64,000 nt of DNA from Hydnum rufescens UP504 (GCA_014904985.1 MU129015.1:1-64000); one strand, 5' to 3'. Shown: positions 12,311 to 24,196, counted from the stretch's first letter. Notes: generated from the letters alone by a model not told the origin. Numbers and translations: made by a program.

Positions 12311-14280
12311 CCACCAGTGCTTTCAGGACTGGGCAAGCTCAATCAGTCGTTATATCAATGACGACAGAGATCAATATATCCATTAGACTTTGAATCTGTC
12401 CGTTCGGCGACGGTGACCTTCTCTTCATATTTGATATCTGCCTCTGCACTGGTCTCCTGGCTGCTACTAATTGTAGTTCTCCCCGACGAATCTAAATCTA
12501 ATAATGATTGTGGAGTAAATGATAAGGGTTGACTGGCATCGAGGCTGTCTTCGGCGAGCCCCGCATGTACAGTAACTGCCGCCGGTCCTCCAGATGGACG
12601 AGATGTATCCTTCCGAAACCAATCGCGCTGCACTCCCATCGTATACTACATATCCCAGCGCCTCCGAGAAGGTTTATTTGATCCATTTGCCTGGTACTTC
12701 GGGATCTGTATTCCATACTTTGCAGCGTGCTCGTGAACGACGTTTTTAAACTTCCTTTGATATTTCTTATGAACGAATGGACCACGTATGCATGACGCTA
12801 TCTAGTGGGCACTTCGTGGGCAGATACCACGCAACGCGACAGATGGGCATAAGCCGCGTGAAGAACGGATTGAATGAAGAGGTCCAGAAGTCCCTGGCCA
12901 TGGGAACGCAGATGGAGCATCACGACGGCAACTCCGTGCGTCCAAGGACGTTGAGGAGCGATCGTGAGGGCCACCGGTGGGAATAGGGATCAAATTCCTC
13001 ACCGGTACATGATTCAAATTCAACTTTGCAGTTCGTTCGACGAACTTCCGGGCTCCATGAGACGTGCAGTCGTAAAAGTGGCACGAAAAGTGTGAAAATC
13101 GACGCACCTAAGAAAGGAAACTCAAGGACTTCCTAGCGAGAACGACATATTTATTCAATTTTATTGGTCGGCCTTGTCTATTCACACTGTCGTCGCCGCG
13201 GTCTTCATAGCTAGCAATAGCCGAGAGGCAAGAGATGGTGGTTCGGATTAGAAAGTGATTACATTGCTGTCAAACTCCGTTTCTCAGTGCCACTGGATTG
13301 GCACCGGCTGATTGGGTCTAATCCTGGGAATGTAGCCTGCAAAAAATTCGTTCACTAGTCGACGGACGAGGAACCAGACGAATTGAGAGTACTTTACCCT
13401 CTTGTCCAAGATCTTGAAGGGGAGCGGCCCACCCTTCAGATATATATTTATTGTCACTCGTCCTTTTTAATGCCGGAGGAATTGGTAATAATAAGGTTAA
13501 GGTTATAAGTAGGCGCTGGGCGCCGCGAGATCTAACTACAGCTTCTGAAGGAAGTGAGTTCTCTAGAGCAAGAATTCAGATGAGAGGATTGACTTCATTG
13601 ATCAAGTGAGAAGCGAACCGAGTGCGATAATCCGGCGTTCTGAGGCATCTGCAAGGAAATATGTCAGACAGCTGCTAAAATTCATCGAAGAGTGATTCCA
13701 GTGGTGTAAATCAGAGATGGGTCCATGTTGGCTGTCTTAGAGTGGCTGTCGGAGTCCTGGGCAGGGAGGGAGGCATTTCTCCGTGGAACGTCCGGCTTTG
13801 CGCCCTTTAGTGGGTGAGGGCGTACAAGAACAATGGTCCGGGAAGAAGGATGCGCGTGAGAAAGGGTTACAGTTATGTGATCAACACACACATCAACACG
13901 TCGAGATCGCTCAGGAGGGACGGCTTCTTGCTGAGGCGACACTAACATTTCAGGAGGGGATATAGCAGATTGCCTCCTGGGAAATCGGTTATTTTGAATC
14001 TAGAATTAGAAGCGCCAGTAAATCAGACGAAGCACGGGAGATGTATCGATTAACAGGCAATGCGATGATGCATGGTTGTGAAAGTGCCCGCCTACTTGAG
14101 AAGTCTGCTTGGCCCATGCAAGCGAACGAATCGATATCCCTACCATAAGTACTGTGCCACCACGTGTCACCATTATCACCGGCCTGACTAGGCCACACGC
14201 ATTTGTGACGCATGAGATACCAGCCGAATACTGACGGTTAGAATACGTGTCGCCGCGTACCAGCACTGAATTTTAAAAAG
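12311..14280. other. Region without recognisable gene
   Basis: Contains a minus-strand open frame at 12355-12639 and another at 12498-12785, plus one at 13682-13948. They are Ser/Thr/Arg-rich and match no family I know. No splice structure joins them convincingly. No tRNA or further transposon ends seen. Confidence 0.4.
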
Positions 14281-15186
14281 GGTCCCTCTTGGTGCACTGC
14301 TCGTACATGAGACAGCTCAAGTATTCATAAATTTCCGTTCGGCCAGACCAGTTCCTGTCAGCTTCGAATTGTTCGACTATAGAGAGAAGATCTTGTTGGG
14401 CGAAAGAATAACGAGTGACAGGATAACATGGAATTTCAACGAGAGCGAAAAATAGGGTATAAAAGACGGATTTGGGTTGCTACAGACCCACCATATCGCC
14501 AGTAGCACCGATGATGGTATTGTCACCTACAGGATTATTCGTGCGGAGGGCCCATATGCAATAGGGATAGCGCCATTTGGTAAAGGACAGACAAAGGGAC
14601 CAGAGGGATATCCACACCAAGCGCGTGGCCATGATGCCGTCTTTGGGTTTGGGACCGTACGATTCACGGCTGGCGAGTAAGGAGGGGAGTGTGCCATATG
14701 GGTCAATATCGTCGTCTTACTAGACCTTGATTTGGCGAGAATGACCAGGGAAACGATCTACGGAACCTTGTTCTCAATTACGTAATCACGGCTGAACTGC
14801 TTCCCACTTCTGCTCGCCCGGGGGCAGCTCTGCTCCTTGTAGTGCTACCTATTATTTCTAGCTCCCGGAGGCGAGTGTTCCACTGCCTGCCACTTGTCCT
14901 ATCTTCCTGCTCCATACTAGCCAAATTCGGGAGCATAGTTGCCACTTCTAGAGAACACAGAATCCCTTTCAATTAGTGTTGCAACAACTCCGCTTGGTTC
15001 GACGTGGCTTGGATTTAGGAGACTCTGCATGACCTCCGCCGCCATTGGTGGATGTTTGTGCTTATTGTCCCCTGAAGCCAAAGCCAAAGTCGGTTCATGT
15101 GTAATCAGTCACTCGACTTGGACTTGACTCAAGCCGACTCAAAGCCCGAGTCAGTACCTTCGATGCACAATGAATGGCATGGCACT

Positions 15187-15223
15187 GGCCAATCACACGT
15201 GGCCCATCTTGACCGTTTATAAA
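15187..15223 (+). promoter_or_regulatory. Core promoter of ISG12-like gene 2 (CCAAT, CACGTG E-box, TATA)
   Basis: GGCCAATCACACGTGGCC at 15187-15204 is identical to the copy-1 block, and TTTATAAA follows at 15216-15223, about 62 nt before the ATG at 15285. Fusion of CCAAT and E-box with fixed spacing in both copies suggests the paralogs are co-regulated. Confidence 0.7.
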
Positions 15224-15284
15224 GCTATCTATGGGGAACTCCCTCATCGCACTCGATCTCTCCCTCCACCTTCACTTTTTCATT

Positions 15285-15746
15285 ATGGGCAAGGGTTTTC
15301 ATCACTACTGTAGATTCCTTGGCTCTAATTACCTGCCTCTTCCGTAGTCTTTTCCATTGCTCTCGCTGCTGCCTGCATAGGTGGTGCCATTCTGTCTGCT
15401 ACTATTGCCCCCGTCGCTGCCCCTGTAGTCCTTGGAGTTGTAGGATTTGGCGCAGAAGGCGTGGCGGCTGGTAAGTCTTAGTCACTGCTGCCAGAGCATA
15501 CCATCGATCCCTCTCCTCTTCGTTGGCACCCTCTTCCTCCAGTCGACAGCCAAGGCTGATGCGCTGAATTCAACAATCTCCACAGGATCAGTGGCTGCAG
15601 GAATTCAAGCTGGAATCGGAAACGTGGCCGCGGGATCGTTGTTTGCAGGCGCCCAGAGCGTGGCTGCCGGAGGAGCGCTCCCTATGATTGGAACGGTCAT
15701 CTCTGCTGGAATTGGGGCGGTCACCGGAATATTTTTCCCGTTCTAA
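15285..15746 (+). CDS. ISG12/IFI6-like small hydrophobic protein, copy 2
   Basis: Exons 15285-15288, 15348-15470 and 15586-15746 give 95 residues, colinear with copy 1: Ala/Val-rich first segment, VVGFGAEGVAAG, SVAAGIQAGIGNVAAGS, AQSVAAGGALP, and a final membrane-type segment. The last exon differs from copy 1 at only a few residues. The first intron would use a GC donor (G|gcaagg) where copy 1 has G|gtaagg. An alternative first exon 15285-15309 with donor gtagat also keeps phase and would add eight residues (GKGFHHY-type) to the N-terminus. Family assignment to IFI6/IFI27-like proteins is from motif order and composition; function in fungi is unknown, and a membrane or mitochondrial location is inferred. 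Confidence 0.62.
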
Positions 15747-16119
15747 TCCGTGAGAACCTGTCTCCCATGTTTGTGATCGTGTAATGTACTTGTGATGCTC
15801 GGTCAATGCATTCAGGCAGGGCTAGCTCATCGCCTATGATCTCGCTGTGCTTCAGAATTTGCCCGCTACTCCACTCCAGACGGCTCTCTGCTGCATGCTC
15901 GCATTTAGAGGCACCGGGGGGCGTTCCGGACGAAATTCGTTGGACAAATCACCAGAATCTGACCCTAGGGCTACGATGGAAATGACACAATTTGCCAATG
16001 TGCACAGAGAATAGTGCTGTCCATGCAGAAGGGGTAATTAGCAGGTAAGATGGGTGAGATGACAAGGACTCATTTCGTGGCTACCCGGAGAGAAGAAATA
16101 ATGGAAAATATATGTCTGC

Positions 16120-16470
16120 GTCAGGCGACTTGGAAGTGGTCAGTGAACTAAAATACGCCCCGGAGGCCAATCACGATCTGGATAAAGGGTGCTAGACAAG
16201 CATGGGGAGATCATCGACGCTATAGTGCCTTGGGCTGTTGGAGTAGATATGCCGTCGTTTGATTCGAATGACGCAATGACATTGAACTTTGACGAATCAT
16301 CTCATCGACTTTGGTTGTCGGTCCGATCCTTGGCTCATGTGCGAAACGCGTTTCTGAGCTTGGATGCAAGGGGTCGTATTATGGCGTTGACAAAAATAGA
16401 GCCCTCGCAAACCTGACTGATCTGTTCAGCACGATCGCTGAGGACCTCGCCGACTGGCGCATAATAGGGT
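16120..16470 (+). pseudogene. Fragment of NACHT NTPase gene lacking the P-loop
   Basis: This is a plus-strand copy of the segment that begins the NACHT domain of the large minus-strand gene. Shared peptides include SELKYAPEA, DLDKG, IDAI..WAVG, PSFDS, CAKR.S, KGSYYG.DKNR and LANLT.LFSTIA. The frame shifts and meets stops at least twice. The bases that would encode GTAGVGKSS are missing, so LRLWL... joins almost directly to SCAKR-like sequence. Both ends are abrupt: no upstream helical region and no sensor or WD40 part follow. It lies right after ISG12-like copy 2. The loss of the P-loop makes it non-functional as an NTPase whether or not sequence errors are present. Confidence 0.85.
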
Positions 16471-16668
16471 GTAGTTCGATTGGTCCAAGTAAGCGAGAAG
16501 GTCGCTGACTTGGCTACTAGTGCGATGGTAAGTACTAATATCTTAGTCGTAAGGAGTCGCCTCCAATTCCGGCCATCAACGACCACAGTAGTGTGACCGT
16601 GGTGAAGGGGGCGTTCCGGCCGTTCCAACGGGGGATAAAAACAACGAAAGTGCTCGGCCTTCAGGGGC

Positions 16669-17996
16669 TCACGTCACTTTGAACTTCGAAGATAATAATC
16701 CTCCTTTCTCCGCTGCACGCTCGGCCAGTTGTCCCTCCCGTTCGGTTTCCTCCAACAGCCTCCTCTCGAGCGCGGCACGGTTCTCACCTTGTGCTGTCCC
16801 GGCAGCCATACGCTTCTTGTACGCGCGGTACTTGTCGTCAGTGCCAAAGATGAAGTCGAGCCACCGGAAGGAGGTCGAATAGTTCTGTGAATATAGTCAG
16901 CTCGCAAAATGTGGAATAGAACGTGGCGTAAGACCGCACATTTGTGAAGGCCATGTGATGAAAGTCGTGGTGCTCGGCACCCGACCAGAACGGAAGGAAA
17001 TTATGGAGGGACCAAGGAAAATCTGAGGTCCGAGTATTCACGAATTCACGAACGGGTCCCAAAATCAAAAAAGCATCTTACCGTAGCCAGAGTGGGCATC
17101 GACTGCCTGGTGAAGACGAAGGAAAATCCATATATATACGGTAAGGATGTGCAAATCGTGGGTTAGATAACAATAGAGCAGCGGTCCCCCGACAGTCCCG
17201 GTGCCAAGAATGAGGATCTCGAGCGGATGGGCGAACTCGGCAGCAAGCCCGAAGGGTGCACTGTATCTGTGGTGCAGTTTATGGATGTTGCGGTAGAGTG
17301 GACCATAATGAAGTGCCTGGTGTGCTACGAAGGAACGGTCACGAGGTTAAAAAGACATAATTCGACGGAGACTTACAAACGTAATGCCAGGCGTCTTCAA
17401 GGACGAAAAAAAGCGCAATCTGGGGGACCATTTTCTGCCAGGAGGGGAACGGGACCTGCCATGTCTGCATGCCTAGCGCCTCAGCTAGGGGGTGGAAGGC
17501 CCAGATCTAGGAAAGAATGAATACGAGGTCAAACTAACACTTCGTGATGTGACGGACGCACTTGGGGTAATTCGATAGTAAAATGCGTCAACAAAACGAG
17601 CCTTGTGCATTCCCACTGCTCCTTCTTTGTCGGAATTTTATTCTATGGCAAAAGTTAGCCGCTGCTACACGTCGGGCTACTTAATAGTCAACACCAACTG
17701 GTTGTAATTTCCACCTTCTAAAATATGGCATCATGTCAATAATAAACCAAGGGACGCAACGTCCAAAGTACACGAGCTATACGCAACAATAATAAGAAAT
17801 AAGGAGTGAAGAGATGGACGGAGGAGCCAACCTCATGCAATGCGAAGCTCATCAGACCCGTCGCAATAACTGGGTTCTCAAGCCACAGATACCACGAAAC
17901 CCAGAGATGTTCAAACCAATTTAAAGAGGAAAATTCGGTCCCAGCTTGAGCATACAGTGCCGCCGCGGAGGCATGGAGGGTAGCGTTGGAGGACAT
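16669..17996 (-). CDS. ERG25: C-4 methylsterol oxidase
   Basis: Ergosterol pathway enzyme of the fatty-acid hydroxylase family, acting in the ER membrane on 4,4-dimethyl sterols. The minus-strand model starts [14 protein letters not shown] and is joined over at least six short introns. Conserved parts appear in order: [64 protein letters not shown], then the di-iron histidine boxes HYVSH, HKLHH and HHDFHH, and [15 protein letters not shown] near the end. The C-terminus is a charged Glu/Arg/Lys-rich tail ending SSKFKVT, longer than in yeast. No frame break is needed. It is divergently placed from the gene at 18144, with about 150 nt between them. An in-frame ATG nine codons further upstream (18023) is possible. 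Confidence 0.9.
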
Positions 17997-18143
17997 GGAA
18001 AAACGACGAATATACACGAACACCTGATTTTAAGTCGTTCGATCGTGGTTCGTTTACGTAATTCTCTTTCCAATGCGGATTGATGACTAACGCCCACCTA
18101 CGCCACCGCCTTATGTCCGTAAATCCGTCCACAATAATATTTT

Positions 18144-20554
18144 GACATCGCGGATCTCACACTCAAAGCTGTGGCACTTAAGCAGGATCGCCATCGCATC
18201 CTCGAGGAGATGGAGCAGGCGTCCCTGCCTGGTCCTTCAGATCCGGCGATTAAAAAAGCGCGCAGACAAACCGCGTTCTACCCTAATGTCAACTCAACAA
18301 ATAAGGTCGAAAAGCCATTCTCCAGGAGTGCCGCGAAGAGGGACAGCGTGCTCGCATTGGGGAGTATCGAACATCTGCAATATTACTTCACCAAGACTGG
18401 TCTGGCTGCCAACCGAAAGTATGCTCACGAATGTCAAGATGCATTTATGTTACACTAACGCGTCCGTCCAAGGCCACGGGGCGGGAAAAGCCCATTCGTC
18501 CCTGCTCTAGGGCCCGGAACACTCTCCATTAATCCGCAGCCAGATATTCCTACGCTGACATTCGACCTCCCCCCCTCCCCTATCGTCCCTACACCGCCAA
18601 ATTCTGGACCACAATATCCCCCCGAACCCGCACCTTATACTGTCGATCCAGAGGTCCTCAAACCTAGTGTCATTCATGACCTCGAGGAAGTCCAGGACAT
18701 ATGGTCGCTCTCCGGAGGCTCCCTCAAACTTCCCGTTCCCAACAACCTGTTTTTAGAGGGGACGAATTATCGTCAATCCCCGGAGTTCGATGTGCTGGCC
18801 GTCTTGAAAGCTACTACGCGAGCCATACGATCCGTCCGAAATTATCTGTTAGCTCTACCTGATGATCATCCATCACATCAGTTCCGCTCCAATTTGATAG
18901 AAGCATTTCAGCATCATTCTGTCTCTCGTCCAACTCGTTCACGTCCAAGTTACGCGTCATTGCGCATAACCCCATCCAAGCCGCCTAATACTCCCCAATT
19001 AGCCCCCATTCCGCCTCCACAGATCTCCACAGTCCCATTTCCTCCAGATCCTTTATCTCTCATACGACGTGCTGCCCTTGATGTTCTCACGGTCCTTCGA
19101 GAACTCGAGGAACACAGTCGTTTGCCAATGACCGACGATGTGTACGATATCGCCAGTAGTGGGAGCGGGAGTGGAAGCGGGGTTTCTAGGAATCCCTCAC
19201 CTCCGCCATTTGGTATCGAGCGGACTGCCAGCCCGACTGCTCTCTCTGGTGATGATGATACAAGCGATTTGGGGGGTACCAGTCGATTCGGTTCTTCAAC
19301 ATCGTCCCCCCGCCCGAAGCAGCCCAAATCACCAAGACCCGAAATTATACCACTCAAGGTCCAAGGCCGGGAGAAAGTGGTTCCGGTATGGTCCGACCCG
19401 GCCGAAGATGAGTTTCTCGATGACGATGAAGAACCGTCAAAGAAGGATGCCTGGGACGATCGACTTGTACTTGGTGGGGGTTGGTTATATCGGACCGACA
19501 TTGACCCGACCGCGTTGACGAAAGAACGCTGAGGTCGTTGGACGGTACCTGGATTTAGTTGATGGCATACTCTTTGGTAGCACGATGCCTGCGACCCCTG
19601 GCCAAAGGGGTTGGCAGCGCGCCAAATTGGAACCTGCGGTAAAAAACCGCGTTAAAACCCCGAGATCAAGTTTCGGCAGCCCTGAAACATCTCCTCGGAA
19701 AAGCAGTGCGGGGAGTCGACGCGCTGTTAGCGCGGTGCTTCTCGATGCCATGAGCGAATTAACGTTACTTACGGAGGAGCCTGAATCCATGGAAGTCTTA
19801 GGCGAGGAAGACGAAGAGGTCCCTGAAGAAAGCTTACCAGAATGGGCAAAACGCTCGCGATTTGACTCGGATCCTCTCGCTCGGCTTCATAGTTTCCTTG
19901 TCCATCATCTTCCTGTCGAGCTCCTCTCTTTCCTCCCTATGACCTCATCACCACCACCATCCCCCAGCCCATCAGGATCTGCGGCCGTCGGGGGCAAAGT
20001 TTTGTTCCGAGAGCAGCTGCTCAGTACCTTGTCCGATGGTCAGATCCTTTGTACGGCATACAATATTGTTGTGCGTAAAAGTGCCAAGCCGTGGGGCTTC
20101 ATTCAACTCGAGAACGTTCATGATCTCTTGGGCTTAACGGAAGACCATGACCAAGATAAAAATCCTGACGCGGAAATGATACTAGGTGGGTCAATGAAAG
20201 GCCGGGGCAAAGGTAGCTGGACATTCCGACGAACAGAAAATCTGCGGTATTGGGCTGCGTAAGTTTGCAAGTCCCTGGACGTGGCACGTGCAGATCCCTA
20301 ATCGCATATCCTTCTGTCCTAACAGTGCTCTCAAACTTCGTTACATGATTCCGATAACTTCATCGCCAGGTCCTCAAATCCCGGCTATCACGCGTCGTAC
20401 ATCAGGTCATTTTAATGATCCCATTATATCACCGCCTGTGCACTTTGAGCCGAAAGTTGTGGCAGGCCGTGAGTCTGGATGGGAAACCATGCTAGAAACA
20501 ACCCTCTTTCGATGGATGGATGCGGTACTTGCTGAAGTCCGCGGGATTGCCTAA
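18144..20554 (+). CDS. Conserved fungal protein of unknown function
   Basis: Exons read colinearly: an Arg/Lys-rich start (RHRILEEMEQASLPG, then AIKKARRQTAFYPN), an intron at about 18418-18470, a long Pro/Ser-rich region ending in an acidic stretch, GGGWLYRTDI, RYLDLVDGILFG, then LFREQLLSTLSDGQILCTAYN and KPWGFIQLENVHDLLGL, an intron near 20260-20325, and ALKLRYM....ESGWETMLETTLFRWM to the stop. The SDGQILCTAYN..V block slightly recalls calponin-homology-type sequence, but I do not claim it. Two oddities: the likely start context reads ATC GCG GAT where ATG would be expected, with no in-frame ATG nearby, and a 1-nt frame break lies at 19521-19532 between TALTKER and VVGRYLDLVDG. The N-terminus may lie in an unseen small exon. 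Confidence 0.6.
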
Positions 20555-20792
20555 CGATTCCCAACCACGAGCTGCGGCCCGTCCGACTGCCGGATCGACG
20601 TGCATAGCGCTAATCCCATGCAATCCATAGCATTCAAAGCCAAAGTCATATCTGCTGATTTGTTTTTATCCCCCCACGGCAAGTTGTTAGTATAATATTG
20701 TACAGTCCTATCCAACTGTGTTCACTACCCGATGCAATCGTATACCCGCGCCATATCAAACAGAACCCAGAGACTCTAGTCCTAGAACTATG

Positions 20793-22548
20793 CTAGGCAG
20801 CCCCAGGCCCTTCCGAAAAGTCCCATATTTTTATGCTAGCATCGCGCACGGTGCCACCATTCCCACTCTCGACTGCCGGTTAGAAGCGGCGTCAGAGATC
20901 TCAGAGGACTCATCCAGGTCGTCCCCGGAGAGTCACGTTCAAAGCGACGAGATCCCGAAACTGTAAGGGCAATGGAATCTATGGGGTGGAACGCCACAGA
21001 CCCAATGGAATCTGCATGATGAGTGATCAACGTCGACGTCAGTGTAGTCAGGACTATGACTAAGGTCCAGAAGCTCAGGCTGACCATCGTGTGCCTGATA
21101 TTGCAGCTTTGGGGGCGGGTACTGTTCCTCGGTTGCACTGGATACATCGAATAACGATACTGTCCCTTTCTAAATGATATAGTACCCGAATGAGCATCCC
21201 GTATCAGCAAGCCAAGACGCAAATTACATCAGGTATGTACCTCCTCTCCGGTAGCTAGCCATTTCCCCCCTATGTCGATGTCAAACCTTAATCTCTGATT
21301 CGTCCCATTATTTTCTGCTCCGCGAAGAAATTCACCGGTCAACTCGTGCGGATTCCGTAGATCCCATATTTGTATGTAGCCACTGCGTCGCGACGCAGCA
21401 TATATAACGTATTGTCGTGTAGGATGGAACATGATTTGGGTGACCCCTCCGCGACGGACATGACCAAGGAAGAGGGTTGGATTTGGACCAACGTCCGGGT
21501 CAAAGAGGCCGATTGCATGTGGGGAGCTGGAGAATGTTCCTGCTGCATACGTTCCAGAGTAATCCGGGTTGATAGCCAAAGAAGATATAATCCCTAGAGT
21601 AACATCAATGAGTGCAAGTCTCCGATAACCATGCAAATATTTATTGAGGTAGGCGGAAGCCATATATACCCTTGAGTCCCTCTTTACTCTTTTTCGATGG
21701 CGATGTCGGAAGTCTTTTCCCGTCTCCCGGTCGGTGCACATCAAATACTTCGATGAAATCTTCACATCCACAGTAGAGCCTAACCAGACGATCAGTACCT
21801 TCAAGGTGGGGCCATGATGCTAAATATGTACTGGGTTGCAGTCAGATCAAATGCCATGCTATGAGGTGCTATGACTCGTTCCCGATGATCGATAATTCTA
21901 TAGGAAGCACGGAGCTACCATCCAATTGGAATTCGAGGCGAGGTAGTTCGTGAGAACCAGACCACGATGCAATCGAGAACAGGATTACTACCCTACCATT
22001 TGACGCATCGAGGAGCTTGACCGGGCTTTCCCGTACGGAAGCCATGAAGCAGAATGATGCAGGGTCCTTCATCGATGCCGTCGGGAACCACAACGCGTCC
22101 AATATTGAGGACGCCTGGGCTAAGGGAATTTGAGGCGCTTCGGCATTTGGTTCAGCCCTACTGAAGAGCCCAAATAAACCGTGAGGACTGACATAATGAA
22201 TAATTATTTCCTTCTCTGAGGCTTTGCCACAAGTCAGCCTCAGAATGTCATGTTGTGGGGTACACCACTCACAGGGAATGGATCCTAAACGTACGATACT
22301 CGGATACAGTCAATGCACAAGCGCCATCAGGCGCCCTATAGCAATGTCTTGAGGCCAATGGAACCAAGCTACAGAACTTGGGATACGGCACACCATTTAG
22401 CCAGACGGTAGAAGTTCATAGACAGTCGAGACTCTCTCTCGAACGGCGCAGTAAACTGCAATTTAGGCGCCACTGAACTGCAGTAATTTGGCGGAGACCA
22501 TTCATAGTACTGTCCCTCAGCTAGGCCTGGTTCAAGTCCAGTGTCCAT
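20793..22548 (-). CDS. TCAB1/WRAP53-like WD40 protein (probably damaged)
   Basis: Minus strand. WD40 protein resembling telomerase Cajal body protein 1 (WDR79/WRAP53), which binds CAB-box RNAs in animals. Matching blocks in order: YYEWSPPNY, PKLQFTAPFERES, IAIGPDGACALTV, VRESPVKLLDASNGR, ISSLAINPDYSGTYAAGTF, IGLFDPD, LGHVRRGGVTQIMFHP, YIYAASR-like RSGYIQIWDLRN, TNQRLRFDIDIGGKWLATGE, HADSIGSVAFHPIDSIALTVSGSRRF, and a final DASIKIWDFSEGPGAA. An extra 2 nt near 22335 breaks the frame between IAIG and PDGACAL, and the C-terminal exon joins are unclear. The predicted start is only 39 nt from the divergent start of NTase copy A. A shortened copy lies at 27655-28235. Confidence 0.6.
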
Positions 22549-22586
22549 ATCACGATCGAGGGCGGACTTTGCCGGTTCGTGCCGAC

Positions 22587-24196
22587 ATGAATGATCGTGC
22601 GCTGTCCAAAAAGATTCTACAGGTGCTAAAAGTGTTTCGCACGGGCCCTGATCTGTGCTCATCTGTGCGCCACAGACTCGTACATCTTTTTCTGGGACAT
22701 TCGAACTATCCCCTAAGGATACTCTGAACGCCCTCGAGAGTGAGGAAGGACTGCTGGGCATTGTTGGACATCCACTCAAAGTCGTGTCTCTGGACGATAT
22801 ATGCCCCGCGTCTCCTCCTCTTCGCTCGAAATACGGCAACCAGTTCTTTCTTCAGATTGGGCGATGGGTCGACGAAACATGGACGATGACTCTAGGTAGG
22901 TATTTGTGACAGGCTATAGAAGCCCCCAAATCATTAATTCTGCCTGGATAGTAATGTTACTGGCCCCCATGGACCCATTGGGACACCAGAAAACTTGGGA
23001 CCCATCTATGATGCTGTTCATTGAACGAACTTTTGAACCAGCGAAGCCCAATATCGAGGTCCTCATCGACACAGAAATCGGTATTTATTTGAAAGATGAA
23101 GTGTTGAGGGAGAAAGGATTTCCTCCTGGAGCCCCGCCCTTGGACTCCGGTACCCATGTCTTCACCACTGAAGACAATGTGAAAGGTGTGTTTATTTGTC
23201 GTCATTCTGGCGTCAAATGAATTTGATATTTTTGCTTACACTACAGTGCTGGAAGTCAACTATGGTTATTGGAAATATTTCATGGCAACATACCACCAAC
23301 GCGGAAGCCGCGAGTTTGACATAGTTTTCGACATAACAGCCAGTGAACGTATCCAAAATATCGTCCGTACGAACCTCAGCGTTCTAACAGTTAACAGTGA
23401 TATTCGTCACATTATCATGGGCAATCTGGATCTCCGTTCGATACAAAATCTCGAAACAGGCCTCCACAAGCGACCAAGGCCCCCAGGAAGGCAGACCGAA
23501 GCTATCGCCATGTATCGCTTCCGGGTGTCTCTCATACGCTATTTTCCGGACCCTTCAGAATTCGCAAGGATCATGCTTCAGACTGGGACTATCATCGGCG
23601 GTTCTACTGCCCTTTCCATAATAGCAGGTGGTAGCTGGAGACCTGGAGACCTTGACCTCATTGTCACGCGGCGGTATCTTCCTCGACTGGTGGATTATCT
23701 GGTGCAGCAAGGATACAGGTTCAACCAGGACGTCAGTCGGGAAAGAAAAGGGCAATATGTCCTTGATGCCGAAGACGAGCCGCTGTACAGGTTCGAGTAC
23801 TACTGTTTCACCAAAGGCGACTTGAAGATCGACATCAGCCAGTGTTTCTGTACCAGGCGCGAAGCCATGACTCCAGCCAATTTCGTCTTGACATACACAT
23901 GTCCTTCGTGATGAACTTCGTTAGCGGAGAAGGGGCATACAGTTTTGTCCCCGACGAAACATTCAGTGGCCGGGGCTACAGGAACAGGTACACCGTTACC
24001 AAGCAGCTGGACCGCATTCTACTTAAATATGAGGCTCGAGGGTACGAGGAGGTTATAGATGAGAAGTACGGTGATTCAGTGTACCTCCAGGACCGCTTCC
24101 CCAGCAGCACGAGTCTGGGCGATTCAAAGTGCAATCTTTTAAAAACATATGGTCTATGAAGCTTCCTTATTATCAAAGAGGAACCACTCCACATAG
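22587..24196 (+). pseudogene. NTase-fold family protein, tandem copy A (frameshifted)
   Basis: Same exon plan as intact copy C: a 12-codon first exon (MNDRALSKKILQ), a 53-nt intron, then TRTSFSGTFELSPKD, LRSKYGNQFFLQIGRW and MLFIERTFEPAKP. The last exon carries the nucleotidyltransferase signature IIGGSTALSIIAGG..PGDLDLIV and, 58 or so residues on, DLKIDISQC. Compared with copies B-D there is a lost C at about 23893-23897 (ttgacatacacatg), a gained base near 24105 and a lost T near 24165, so the C-terminal third is out of frame. The gene is otherwise complete, including regions before and after the breaks; with only single-base changes, sequence error cannot be excluded. Confidence 0.7.

Larger units (their letters stand above)
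14285..16060 (+). repeat. Diverged segmental duplication, copy 2 (contains ISG12-like gene 2)
   Basis: Partner of 1190-3350, with the same landmarks in the same order. The shared upstream landmark lies at 14488-14530, the gene at 15285-15746 and the shared downstream landmark at 16028-16045. Copy 2 is about 400 nt shorter, mainly downstream of the gene. A fragment of the NACHT gene follows directly. Confidence 0.6.

Noticed and set aside
18950..19501. 183-codon minus-strand open frame
   Set aside because: Ser/Arg-rich shadow of the Pro/Ser-rich exon of the plus-strand gene at 18144-20554.
22369..22839. Long minus-strand open frame of 156 codons over the start of NTase copy A
   Set aside because: Its first half is antisense to the NTase first exons; only the second half matches the TCAB1-like gene. 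The start was therefore moved to 22548.
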